Part shown: positions 1 to 6,154 of the stretch, piece after piece
Position numbering within the stretch: the first letter of the stretch is position 1
Layout: each line of letters opens with the position of its first letter
NCBI GenBank assembly: GCA_017541305.1
Contig: JAFXZJ010000010.1
Span: forward strand, 1-32,931
Reading direction: 5' to 3'
Source of the DNA: Clostridia bacterium
Lineage (GTDB): Bacteria; Bacillota; Clostridia; Christensenellales; CAG-138
Length of the DNA stretch: 32,931 nucleotides
Position numbers and translations under genes: made by a program
Notes under the pieces: model-generated
The model's input: the letters and a program-made list of their open reading frames with translations, nothing else
What the model was told of the DNA's origin: nothing
Database searches by the model: none

Positions 1-78
1 GGCGGACCCTGCCGCCCGTCGATTGCCTCTTTGACCATTCACCGGATGGTCAAAGTCGCTGCGCGACCGGCAATCGAC
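1..78. repeat. Structured terminal repeat (72 bp also at 32860-32931)
   Basis: Bases 1-72 are identical to 32860-32931, the last bases of the window. The unit is built of nested inverted repeats: an outer 10-bp stem pairs 18-27 with 69-78, an inner 8-bp hairpin pairs 31-38 with 46-53, and a second inner hairpin pairs 55-59 with 63-67. Together they could fold as a three-way junction in single-stranded DNA or RNA. There is no reading frame in it. It is most likely a dispersed REP-like element on which the assembly ended. A circular molecule is less likely because the content is chromosomal. Confidence 0.8.
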
Positions 79-316
79 CTCCTGCGAGACATATCCCGGT
101 AATTCCCGCAAACAAGTAACGGAATAGTAACGGAACCGGTGCGCAGTTCGAACGCACCGTGCTTGCTCATTCCTGATGCGGCAGACCTCGTTTCCCTTTC
201 CCAAAAAGCGACAGGCCGCTCCGGGAAGGTGATGAAAGGAGGTCGATCACCGGAGCGGCCTGACGCCGGAACAAAAAAGACGGAACTGTGAACTTGGCGT
301 GTTTATGGGAGGCGGG
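73..316. other. Intergenic stretch with small hairpins
   Basis: I see no gene here. A 7-bp hairpin pairs 137-143 with 153-159 around a 9-base loop. The stretch also holds the terminator listed separately (203-262). It lies downstream of the minus-strand operon that ends at 317. Confidence 0.5.
203..262 (-). terminator. Terminator of the MBL operon
   Basis: A perfect 13-bp stem pairs 212-224 with 250-262 around a 25-base loop. On the minus strand it is followed by five T (plus 203-207). It lies about 55 bases beyond the stop of the gene at 317. The loop is longer than in most intrinsic terminators, so the call is good but not certain. Confidence 0.65.
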
Positions 317-979
317 TCATGCCTCTTCTGCGGGAACGAACGGATCGAGCACCAGCACGCGATCCTCTCCCAGGGTGTTTTTGAATATGGAAGCTTCGAA
401 ATCGTTGAGCTTGTGTATGCGGCAATCCTGTGCGGTGGAAACGAAATTGCTGCAGTCGTCCAGCTCGGACAGCGCGCAGAGCGGCGTCCTGAAATGCATG
501 GGTATCACCACGGAGGGGCGAAGCGTGTTGGCAAGCTCCCTTGCGCCGAGATAGTCGATCGTGTATTTGCCGCCAATGGGCACCAGCAGCACGTCCACAA
601 GACCTATCGCGGCCGCCTGCTCGCGTGAGAGCTGATGGCCTATATCGCCCGCGTGCAGCACGCGTATGCCGTCGATCTCAAAGAGGAACATTATGTTTTT
701 GCCGCGCTTTGCGCCGCCGGCCTCGTCATGGAAGGCGGGGAAGCCGGTGATCCTGACGCCGCCGACCTCGTATTCGCCGGGCTCGGTGATTATAACGGGC
801 TCGCCCGCCGCGGCCTTGATATAGCAGTGATCGAAGTGCATGTGGCTCACCGTCACAGCACTGCAGTAAACGTTCTTGACGTCATATCCCGTCGAAGGCG
901 CGCACGGATCCGCGAGCACGGAAGTGCCGTTCTCGCTCGTGAGCAGGAAGCAGGATTGACCAAACCATTTGATATTCAT
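317..979 (-). CDS. MBL-fold metallo-hydrolase (UlaG/UPF0173-like)
   Basis: A 220-residue protein, probably cytoplasmic since no signal peptide is seen. The metal-binding motif HMHFDH (HxHxDH) is at residues 46-51. Further candidate ligands are a histidine in FHDE, the aspartate of AGDIGH and the histidine of PMHFRTP, in the order expected for a small one-domain metallo-beta-lactamase-fold hydrolase. The opening MNIKWFGQSCFLL is typical of this subfamily. An upstream in-frame ATG would add 36 low-complexity Arg-rich residues overlapping the preceding gene, so the start at 979 is preferred, although its Shine-Dalgarno is weak. It is the last gene of a three-gene operon, 16 bases after its neighbour. 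The substrate cannot be told; relatives include lactonases and phosphodiesterases. Confidence 0.85.
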   Translation of the reverse strand: MNIKWFGQSCFLLTSENGTSVLADPCAPSTGYDVKNVYCSAVTVSHMHFDHCYIKAAAGEPVIITEPGEYEVGGVRITGFPAFHDEAGGAKRGKNIMFLFEIDGIRVLHAGDIGHQLSREQAAAIGLVDVLLVPIGGKYTIDYLGARELANTLRPSVVIPMHFRTPLCALSELDDCSNFVSTAQDCRIHKLNDFEASIFKNTLGEDRVLVLDPFVPAEEA

Positions 980-995
980 AAATTTGACCTGTAGA

Positions 996-1583
996 CTATA
1001 AAGTCTGCCTTTCGATATTATAGAGCGCCGCCGCCATAAACAGCGCCGGCCTGCGGCCGAGAAGCCTTTCGCGCCTGTCAAGCGCAAGCGCCTTTAAGCA
1101 TGCGTCCGCCGCCAGATTGCGCGAGGCGGGGGAATCGCAGAAGACCGCCATGCGGAAGGCCCTTCTCATCAGCCCGCCTTCGGGGAGCGAGAACGGCGCG
1201 TCGGGCCGTTCGTTTGCCGTGTCGAGCAGCCTTGCCACGGCGTAATCGACGCCGCATGGCGAAAGCCCGATGACCTCGGCAGGGGTTGAGGGCGCATCCC
1301 CCAAGCCTTCGCAGAGCGATAAAAAAGCTTCTTCCGAGATGCCGAAATTGATGAAGCCGCCCGAGACCCATGCCTCGGAAAACAGGGCGCGCCCGCCCAA
1401 ACACACTTCATCACGGATATTATATACCACGGTTTCGGAAATGTCAACCCCGTATTTTCGCGGCAGAGGCGAGCTTACGTCGGCATAGGCTCCGAAAAAG
1501 GTTATATCCGAAGCGCCGGCCCCGGGGAATACCCTTTGAAGCGCGGGCAGCAGCGCCGCTGTTATGCGCTCCCTCGGACTCAT
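996..1583 (-). CDS. Small protein with ArgRS N-domain-like segment
   Basis: A 195-residue protein whose start codon overlaps the stop of the upstream CPBP gene in an ATGA arrangement (1580-1583), so translation is probably coupled. Residues around 80-90 read GGFINFGIS, resembling the GPGFINF(R/F)LS signature that closes the N-terminal domain of arginyl-tRNA synthetase. The preceding stretch is also compatible with that domain. The C-terminal part is Ala/Leu/Arg-rich and predicted helical, perhaps like a DALR-type helical bundle. The HIGH and KMSKS catalytic motifs of a class I synthetase are absent and the protein is far too short to be one. It may be a tRNA-binding or degenerate paralogue. 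The function is unknown and the ArgRS link rests on one motif. Confidence 0.75.
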   Translation of the reverse strand: MSPRERITAALLPALQRVFPGAGASDITFFGAYADVSSPLPRKYGVDISETVVYNIRDEVCLGGRALFSEAWVSGGFINFGISEEAFLSLCEGLGDAPSTPAEVIGLSPCGVDYAVARLLDTANERPDAPFSLPEGGLMRRAFRMAVFCDSPASRNLAADACLKALALDRRERLLGRRPALFMAAALYNIERQTL

Positions 1584-3013
1584 TCGCCGGCCTTCTCCTC
1601 AAGCTTTTCCTCGGCCTTTTCGGCGGTTTTTTCGACCTTCTCTTCGGCCTTTTCGGCGGTTTCTTCGACCTTCTCTTCGGCCTTTTCGGCGGTTTCTTCG
1701 ACCTTCTCTTCGGCCTTTTCGGCGTTTTCTTCGATCTTCTCTTCGGCCTTTTCCTCGGCCTCTACGACCTTCTCTTCGGCCTTTTCGGCGGCCTCTTCGA
1801 CCTTCTCTTCGGCCTTTTCGACCGCTTCTTCTACCTTCTCCTCGGCCTTTTCAGACTTCTTCTTGGCCGAGCCCGTGACCTTTTCAACTGTCGCCTTGGC
1901 CTTTTCCTCGACCTTCTTCACGGCGGCGTCGACCTTTTCCTCGACCGTGTCGACCTTGGATTCGATCTTTTCCACGGCGGCGTCGGCCTTATCCCCGGCC
2001 TTTTCCAGCGCAGTTTCGGGCTTTATGCTGCCGTCGGGGTTCTTCCTTTGGGCGTGGTCCTTTTTTTTACGGCTGTAAAGCCAATCGTCGCGCAAAAGAT
2101 GGAGCGCGGTGAAGGGATAGTCGAATGCCAGCGCGCGGCATTTCTTTGAAAACAGCGCGGGCAGGAGTATGAACGCGGCAAGCACCACGGCAAGCGCGGC
2201 GAGCGCGGCGGGGTAGGGGATGGCGGAGCGTGAGCAGAACTCCGTCACTCCTCCCGCGGTCACGGCCATCAGCATGTGCGAGAGCACGGCGGGTATCACC
2301 GAGCGCAGCCTCCAGGTCAAAACGCCGTGCACCGCGCCGATAAAGAACGCGATGAAGAACGCGCACGAGGCGGCTTCGGTATTGCCCTGGCTCCACTTGG
2401 CGTGGGTAAAGACCATTATATAGGCGGCGACGGCATAGGCGACGGTGGAGAGCACCATTGCCACGGAGAAATGTATCTTTTCGAGATAGCTGAATATCAC
2501 GCCGCGGAATATGAGCTCGAGCACGGCGGGGACCAGCAGCATGAGTATGAGCTGCTTATCGGCAAACGCGCGGCTGACGTCCCGAACGAACATGAGGAAG
2601 CCCTCGGCCTGGGCGCTCTGATGGGCGCCGAAGAAGAGGCTCAGCGAAACGCTCGTCAATATGGAGATAAGCGCGATAAATACAAGATAGATGGGGTTGA
2701 AAAGGTTCAAGCCTCCGCAGTCGTGCGGCGCGCGAAGCGAGAAGCAGAAAACGATCAGCGCGGCGGCGGCGCCGATGATCGCGCAGGTTTTGAAGATGTT
2801 GTTTATATCGCCCGTCATGGCGTCGTTGACGCTCTCGTCTATGTAATGCTGATCCACGGGAGAAGCGGCGTTGGCAACGCGCGCTTCGGCAAGCTCGCGC
2901 GCCTTGTTCTCATAGCTTCGGGGCACCATAAAAAAAGGAACGACAAAGCCGAAAAACACCAGTACAGCCAGCAGAAAAAAGCCCAAGCACTTCAAAAACT
3001 TCATGATCATCAC
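1580..3013 (-). CDS. CPBP-family membrane protease with hendecad coiled-coil tail
   Basis: A 477-residue membrane protein. Residues 1-290 hold about eight hydrophobic segments. ELIFRG (166-171) matches CPBP motif 1 except that the usual first of two glutamates is leucine (LE rather than EE). The second motif appears as FFIGAVHG (223-230) and the third as PAVLSHMLM (241-249), where the histidine is kept but the usual asparagine is not. Proteolytic activity is therefore uncertain. From about residue 335 to the end the protein is Lys/Glu/Ala-rich with an 11-residue period, the last eight units being close copies of EKAEEKVEETA, which predicts a right-handed coiled coil in the cytoplasm. It is first in an operon with the two following genes. 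The start has three nearby ATGs; the first, after a G-rich Shine-Dalgarno, was kept. Bacterial CPBP relatives act in protein processing or bacteriocin immunity. Confidence 0.8.
   Translation of the reverse strand: MMIMKFLKCLGFFLLAVLVFFGFVVPFFMVPRSYENKARELAEARVANAASPVDQHYIDESVNDAMTGDINNIFKTCAIIGAAAALIVFCFSLRAPHDCGGLNLFNPIYLVFIALISILTSVSLSLFFGAHQSAQAEGFLMFVRDVSRAFADKQLILMLLVPAVLELIFRGVIFSYLEKIHFSVAMVLSTVAYAVAAYIMVFTHAKWSQGNTEAASCAFFIAFFIGAVHGVLTWRLRSVIPAVLSHMLMAVTAGGVTEFCSRSAIPYPAALAALAVVLAAFILLPALFSKKCRALAFDYPFTALHLLRDDWLYSRKKKDHAQRKNPDGSIKPETALEKAGDKADAAVEKIESKVDTVEEKVDAAVKKVEEKAKATVEKVTGSAKKKSEKAEEKVEEAVEKAEEKVEEAAEKAEEKVVEAEEKAEEKIEENAEKAEEKVEETAEKAEEKVEETAEKAEEKVEKTAEKAEEKLEEKAGE
1583..1852 (-). 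repeat. 33-bp tandem repeat coding for hendecads
   Basis: Eight near-identical 33-bp units encode the last 90 residues of the CPBP protein, each translating to a variant of EKAEEKVEETA. The neighbouring 5' portion keeps the 11-residue period but has diverged at DNA level. A 33-bp period conserves the frame, so copy number can change without truncating the protein. Confidence 0.9.
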
Positions 3014-3039
3014 ATCCCCGCCCGAAAATGCGGAGTCCC

Positions 3040-3055
3040 TTCAATATATATTGAA
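3040..3055. promoter_or_regulatory. 16-bp perfect palindrome in the operon leader
   Basis: A perfect AT-rich palindrome, TTCAATATATATTGAA, lies between the predicted promoter (3091-3119) and the start of the CPBP gene. It could be an operator or a small RNA hairpin. No regulator is identified. Confidence 0.45.
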
Positions 3056-3090
3056 TGCCCGCGTGTGCGGACAAATCCCCCCAAATCCAT

Positions 3091-3119
3091 ATTATAACAA
3101 AATTTTGCCTTATTTTCAA
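3091..3119 (-). promoter_or_regulatory. SigA-type promoter of the CPBP operon
   Basis: On the minus strand TTGAAA (plus 3114-3119) and TATAAT (plus 3091-3096) are separated by 17 bases. Transcription would begin near 3084 and give a leader of about 70 bases before the CPBP gene. Confidence 0.75.
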
Positions 3120-3148
3120 GTATGAGATTCCCTTTCGCGGCAGATGCT
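3120..3148 (+). promoter_or_regulatory. Possible SigF-like promoter of the M23 gene
   Basis: GTATG at 3120-3124 is followed after 15 bases by GCAGATGCT (3140-3148). This resembles the forespore SigF pattern (GYWTA, then GSNNAHWMT) with one or two mismatches. No SigA promoter is evident on this strand. The resemblance is suggestive only. Confidence 0.3.
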
Positions 3149-3183
3149 ATTTGCGATAGAACCGCATGAAAGGATCTGATAAT

Positions 3184-3954
3184 ATGAAGAAAAAGGAATT
3201 CTCAAGGAGCCGCGTCGAAAGAAGGCTGATCGCGCGGGCGTTTTTCAAAAGGAACGGCGCGTTCATCGCGATAGCCCTGGCGCTGTGCGCGCTGGGCGGG
3301 CTGATCGCGGTCATGCCCTTTGACAGGAGCGAGGCCGATCCCGGCGCGCCCGCCGAAAACTCGATGGATGAGCGCCTGAAGGACGCGCAAAGCTCGGCGT
3401 CTCCCATCCCCCTGCCCACAAGAAGGCCGCTCCCGACGCTTCCTCCCGCCGGGAGCGAGGGGCTTTCGCCCCTGCCCACCGTGATGCCCGATATGACTCC
3501 CGCGCCCTCGAAGGAGCCCATGCCCACTTCGGAAGCCAAGCTCGATTCGCCCGTTGACGGAAAGCTGATCAAGCCCTATGCGATGGACTGCCTGATCTAT
3601 TCAAAGACGCTCAATCAGTGGATGACGCATTCCGGCGTGGATATCGCCGCGCCGATAGGCGCCGAGGTGCGCGCCGTGGCCGCGGGCACGGTCGAATGGG
3701 TGACGGACGACGATCTGCTCGGCACGTGCGTGCTCGTCGATCACGGCAGCGGCCTCAAAACGCTCTATTGCGGGCTTAAGAAGGAGCCGCCCGTCAAGGA
3801 CGGCGACAGGCTCGAGCCCCGCGCGCTGGTGGGCTATGTGGGCGATACCGCCATATCCGAGTGCGCCGAGGAGAGCCACCTGCACTTCGAGGTGATAAAG
3901 GACGGCCTGCCGACCGATCCCGAAGGATACGTGCTTATACCCAAGTCGGAATAA
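3184..3954 (+). CDS. Membrane-anchored M23 (LytM) peptidase, SpoIIQ-like
   Basis: A 256-residue protein with a basic N-terminus, one transmembrane segment (about residues 27-45), a Pro/Ser/Thr-rich linker to about residue 125, and a C-terminal M23 domain facing outward. Zinc-ligand motifs are complete: THSGVD (HxxxD) and HLHFE (HxH), followed by DPEGYV. The domain would cleave peptide cross-bridges in peptidoglycan or act as a scaffold. Layout (N-terminal anchor, linker, LytM domain) resembles SpoIIQ of Clostridia, which pairs with SpoIIIAH across the forespore membranes, but no partner gene is nearby. An ATG 18 bases upstream lacks a good Shine-Dalgarno, whereas AAAGGA sits about ten bases before 3184, so 3184 was chosen. 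It is monocistronic and diverges from the CPBP operon. Confidence 0.85.
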   Translation: MKKKEFSRSRVERRLIARAFFKRNGAFIAIALALCALGGLIAVMPFDRSEADPGAPAENSMDERLKDAQSSASPIPLPTRRPLPTLPPAGSEGLSPLPTVMPDMTPAPSKEPMPTSEAKLDSPVDGKLIKPYAMDCLIYSKTLNQWMTHSGVDIAAPIGAEVRAVAAGTVEWVTDDDLLGTCVLVDHGSGLKTLYCGLKKEPPVKDGDRLEPRALVGYVGDTAISECAEESHLHFEVIKDGLPTDPEGYVLIPKSE

Positions 3955-3987
3955 AAACACAGCCGGGCTTCATCGCAAAGCCCGGCT
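3955..3987 (-). terminator. Terminator of the four-lipoprotein operon
   Basis: A perfect 10-bp GC-rich stem pairs 3961-3970 with 3978-3987. On the minus strand GTG and then five T follow it. It lies between convergent genes and may weakly serve the M23 gene too, although the plus side lacks a clear T-run. Confidence 0.8.
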
Positions 3988-3993
3988 CGATCT

Positions 3994-5067
3994 TTAAAGG
4001 ACCACCTTTATTATTACCGTTTCTTCCTTATAATCGACCATCACGTAAACCGCGCCGTCCTCGGCCGCGATCATGTATTGATCGTAAAAGTATTCGCCCT
4101 CGTTGAACTTCGTCTCCGTCGAGGAAATGAGGTCGCCCGCGGGGGAGTATTTTTCAATGGTATAGACGGACTCGTTTCGGTGATCGGCCACGCCGCCGAA
4201 CAAGTACCTGCTCAGGTAAATGCAGCCCTCGCCGTCCATGCCTATGATAGAGCATCGGCCCATGTTCCTGCCGCAGCCGTCAAGCGTCACGTCTCCATAG
4301 CCGTTTGAGGTGCGCTCCCAACGGCAGAAGGGACCGTTTGCGATCCACGCACCGGCCTCGGGATCGAGCTTGTATTCCAGAGCTTCGATATCGTCATAAC
4401 CGTATGGCCGGTATTCCTCCTTCTCGGCGTACACATAGTATTCGCCCCCGCGCGAGGTGATGAACAGCGTTTCGACCGCGCCCAGCAGGCTCCTCGGGGG
4501 CTGCAGCGAGGCGCTTTCGCCCGTTTCGAAATCATACGTGCAGTACGAAGCGACGTATTTTCCGCCCGAAACCGTGAAGGGCTCGAAGCAGCTGAATTCC
4601 TGGCTGCGGCTGCCCCGCGGCATCCTATGACGGCTCGTTTCGCCGCTTGCGGTATCGTATATCAGCATCTCGTTATAGCGGTCGAAAATATAGATCCTGC
4701 TCCCGTCCACCGCAAAGTATTCGGGCCCCCAGTTCTCGCCGTCCTCAAAGCCGTCGTCATAAATGTAATGCACCTGATCGTCGGCCTCGCCGGGAGTGAA
4801 CCGGGCGATCACCTCGGCGCAGTCCTCAAAAGCGTACTCAACTGCGGGCGCGGGCGTGGGCGCCTCGGTGGGCGTGGGAGTGGGCGCATCGGTCGGCGCG
4901 GGCGTGGGCTCGCCGCTTTCTGCGGGCGCAGCCGTCGGCTCGTCGGTGATTATCGGCGCGTCCGTCGGAGCTTCGGTCACGTTCGCCTCGATGGGCTTAT
5001 TCTCCGCGCAGGCTGCGAGCAGCAGCATAAGAACGATGGATATTGCAATAATAACAAGCTTTTTCAT
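3994..5067 (-). CDS. Surface lipoprotein paralogue A
   Basis: A 357-residue predicted lipoprotein: charged N-terminus, hydrophobic core and lipobox LLAAC (cysteine 20). A Pro/Thr/Ala linker built from EAPTPAPT-like units extends to about residue 75. The remaining 280 residues show repeated strand-rich stretches of the type YIFDR...YDTASGE and YTIEKYSPAGDLI, suggesting a beta-propeller-like fold. No catalytic motif is seen. It is last of a four-lipoprotein operon, 21 bases after paralogue B, behind a strong AGGAGG site. It shares a nearly identical block with paralogue B just after the linker (4741-4869). The role is unknown; anchoring outside the membrane and ligand sensing or binding would fit. 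Confidence 0.85.
   Translation of the reverse strand: MKKLVIIAISIVLMLLLAACAENKPIEANVTEAPTDAPIITDEPTAAPAESGEPTPAPTDAPTPTPTEAPTPAPAVEYAFEDCAEVIARFTPGEADDQVHYIYDDGFEDGENWGPEYFAVDGSRIYIFDRYNEMLIYDTASGETSRHRMPRGSRSQEFSCFEPFTVSGGKYVASYCTYDFETGESASLQPPRSLLGAVETLFITSRGGEYYVYAEKEEYRPYGYDDIEALEYKLDPEAGAWIANGPFCRWERTSNGYGDVTLDGCGRNMGRCSIIGMDGEGCIYLSRYLFGGVADHRNESVYTIEKYSPAGDLISSTETKFNEGEYFYDQYMIAAEDGAVYVMVDYKEETVIIKVVL
4741..4869 (-). repeat. Block nearly identical to 5818-5946
   Basis: By eye, 4741-4869 aligns without gaps to 5818-5946 with six differences in 129 positions. It encodes the end of the linker and the first 34 or so residues of the outer domain. The rest of the two genes is far less alike. 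Confidence 0.85.
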
Positions 5068-5088
5068 GGTTTCCTCCTTATGACGAGC

Positions 5089-6138
5089 TTACAGATTTAC
5101 CTTGTAGACCACGATCTCATTCCTGTAGTCGACCATTATGTAAAGGCCGCCGTCCTCGGTCACGATCATGTGAGGTCCCCAAAAGTATTCATCCTCATTG
5201 AAGCGGACTTTGGTTGATGAGATGAGGTCGGCCTCCGAGGTGTACTTGAGTATCGTGTACTCGTAGTTGTCATATTCGTTCGACTCGTCGACGAGCTCCA
5301 TTTTAGTCATGTAAAAATTGCCCTCGCCGTCTTCTCCCCGAAGCTCACAGTTCATGTAATACCCTCTGTGCCCCTCCATAAAGAGGGCTCCGCTTTTCCC
5401 CGTGTAGCAGTATGAGCGCTTGAGGATCCATGCGTTCAGCTCGGTATCGAGCTCGTATTCCAAATATCTGTCGCCGGTCGGGGAATGCTCCTCGTCCTCC
5501 AACAGGTAAAGGTATATCCGGCCTTCGCGCTCGGCAAGGAACAACACGCTGCATGCGTCGACGAAGCTCCTCGGCGGCATGAGGGACGTGCGGGTTCCCG
5601 TCTCAAAATCGATCATATCCCTTACGCCTATCGCCCTGCCGCCGGATACTATGAACGGGTAATGCGGGCTTAAGAACTGACTTGCGGCGCCATTGGGAAA
5701 AACGCAGCGCTCGGCGGTGCCGCCTTCGATATCGTAAACGAGCATCGAGGCGTATCTGTCAAAGATATAGAGCCTGCCGTCGGACACCGAGAAGTATTCG
5801 GGTCCCATGTCTTCGCCGTCCTCAAAGCCGTCGTCATAAATGTAGAGCACCTGATCGTCGGCCTCTCCGGGAGTGAACCGGGCGATCACCTCGGCGCAGT
5901 CCTCAAAAGCGTATTCCACGGCGGGCGCGGGCGTGGGCGCCTCGGTTGGCTCGTGAGTGGGCGCCTCGGTGGGCGCGGGCGTGGGCGCCTCGGTCGGCGC
6001 GGGCGTGGGCGCCTCGGTCGGCGCGTCGGTCACAGCGGGCGCTTCGGTCACGTTCGCCTCGATGGGCTTTTCCTGCCCGCAGGCCGCGAGCAGGAGCATC
6101 AGCGCAAGCGCAAATGCGATAATGATGAGCTTTTTCAT
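5089..6138 (-). CDS. Surface lipoprotein paralogue B
   Basis: A 349-residue predicted lipoprotein with lipobox LLAAC (cysteine 20) and a linker containing several copies of the octad EAPTPAPT up to about residue 72. The outer domain matches paralogue A along its length (GPEYFSV, LYIFDRY, FIVSGG, FETG, MPPRS, FNEDEYF, VMVDYRNE), so the fold should be the same, probably propeller-like. There is a clear GGAGG site before the ATG. It lies between paralogues C (16 bases upstream) and A (21 bases downstream) in one operon. No enzymatic residue pattern is recognisable and the function is unknown. Confidence 0.85.
   Translation of the reverse strand: MKKLIIIAFALALMLLLAACGQEKPIEANVTEAPAVTDAPTEAPTPAPTEAPTPAPTEAPTHEPTEAPTPAPAVEYAFEDCAEVIARFTPGEADDQVLYIYDDGFEDGEDMGPEYFSVSDGRLYIFDRYASMLVYDIEGGTAERCVFPNGAASQFLSPHYPFIVSGGRAIGVRDMIDFETGTRTSLMPPRSFVDACSVLFLAEREGRIYLYLLEDEEHSPTGDRYLEYELDTELNAWILKRSYCYTGKSGALFMEGHRGYYMNCELRGEDGEGNFYMTKMELVDESNEYDNYEYTILKYTSEADLISSTKVRFNEDEYFWGPHMIVTEDGGLYIMVDYRNEIVVYKVNL
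5925..6040 (-). repeat. 24-bp minisatellite in the lipoprotein linker
   Basis: The Pro/Thr/Ala linker of paralogue B is encoded by imperfect 24-bp units, each giving EAPTPAPT. A similar shorter array lies in paralogue A (about 4850-4930). Linker length is likely to vary by slippage or recombination without loss of frame. Confidence 0.75.
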
Positions 6139-6154
6139 AATTACCTCCGATCTG

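Noticed and set aside
228-250. AAAGGAGGTCGATCACC looks like the complement of the 16S rRNA 3' end
   Set aside because: The match to the anti-Shine-Dalgarno end has an inserted base and stops at once. No other 16S sequence flanks it, and it lies in the loop of a terminator hairpin.
1370-2149. Long Phe/Leu-rich open frame opposite the CPBP gene
   Set aside because: It is the mirror of the 33-bp repeats on the other strand. It has no Shine-Dalgarno and no family resemblance.
2276-3097. 273-codon plus-strand frame opposite the CPBP gene
   Set aside because: Composition is that of an antisense frame in GC-rich DNA, and the minus-strand frame has membrane spans, family motifs and a promoter.
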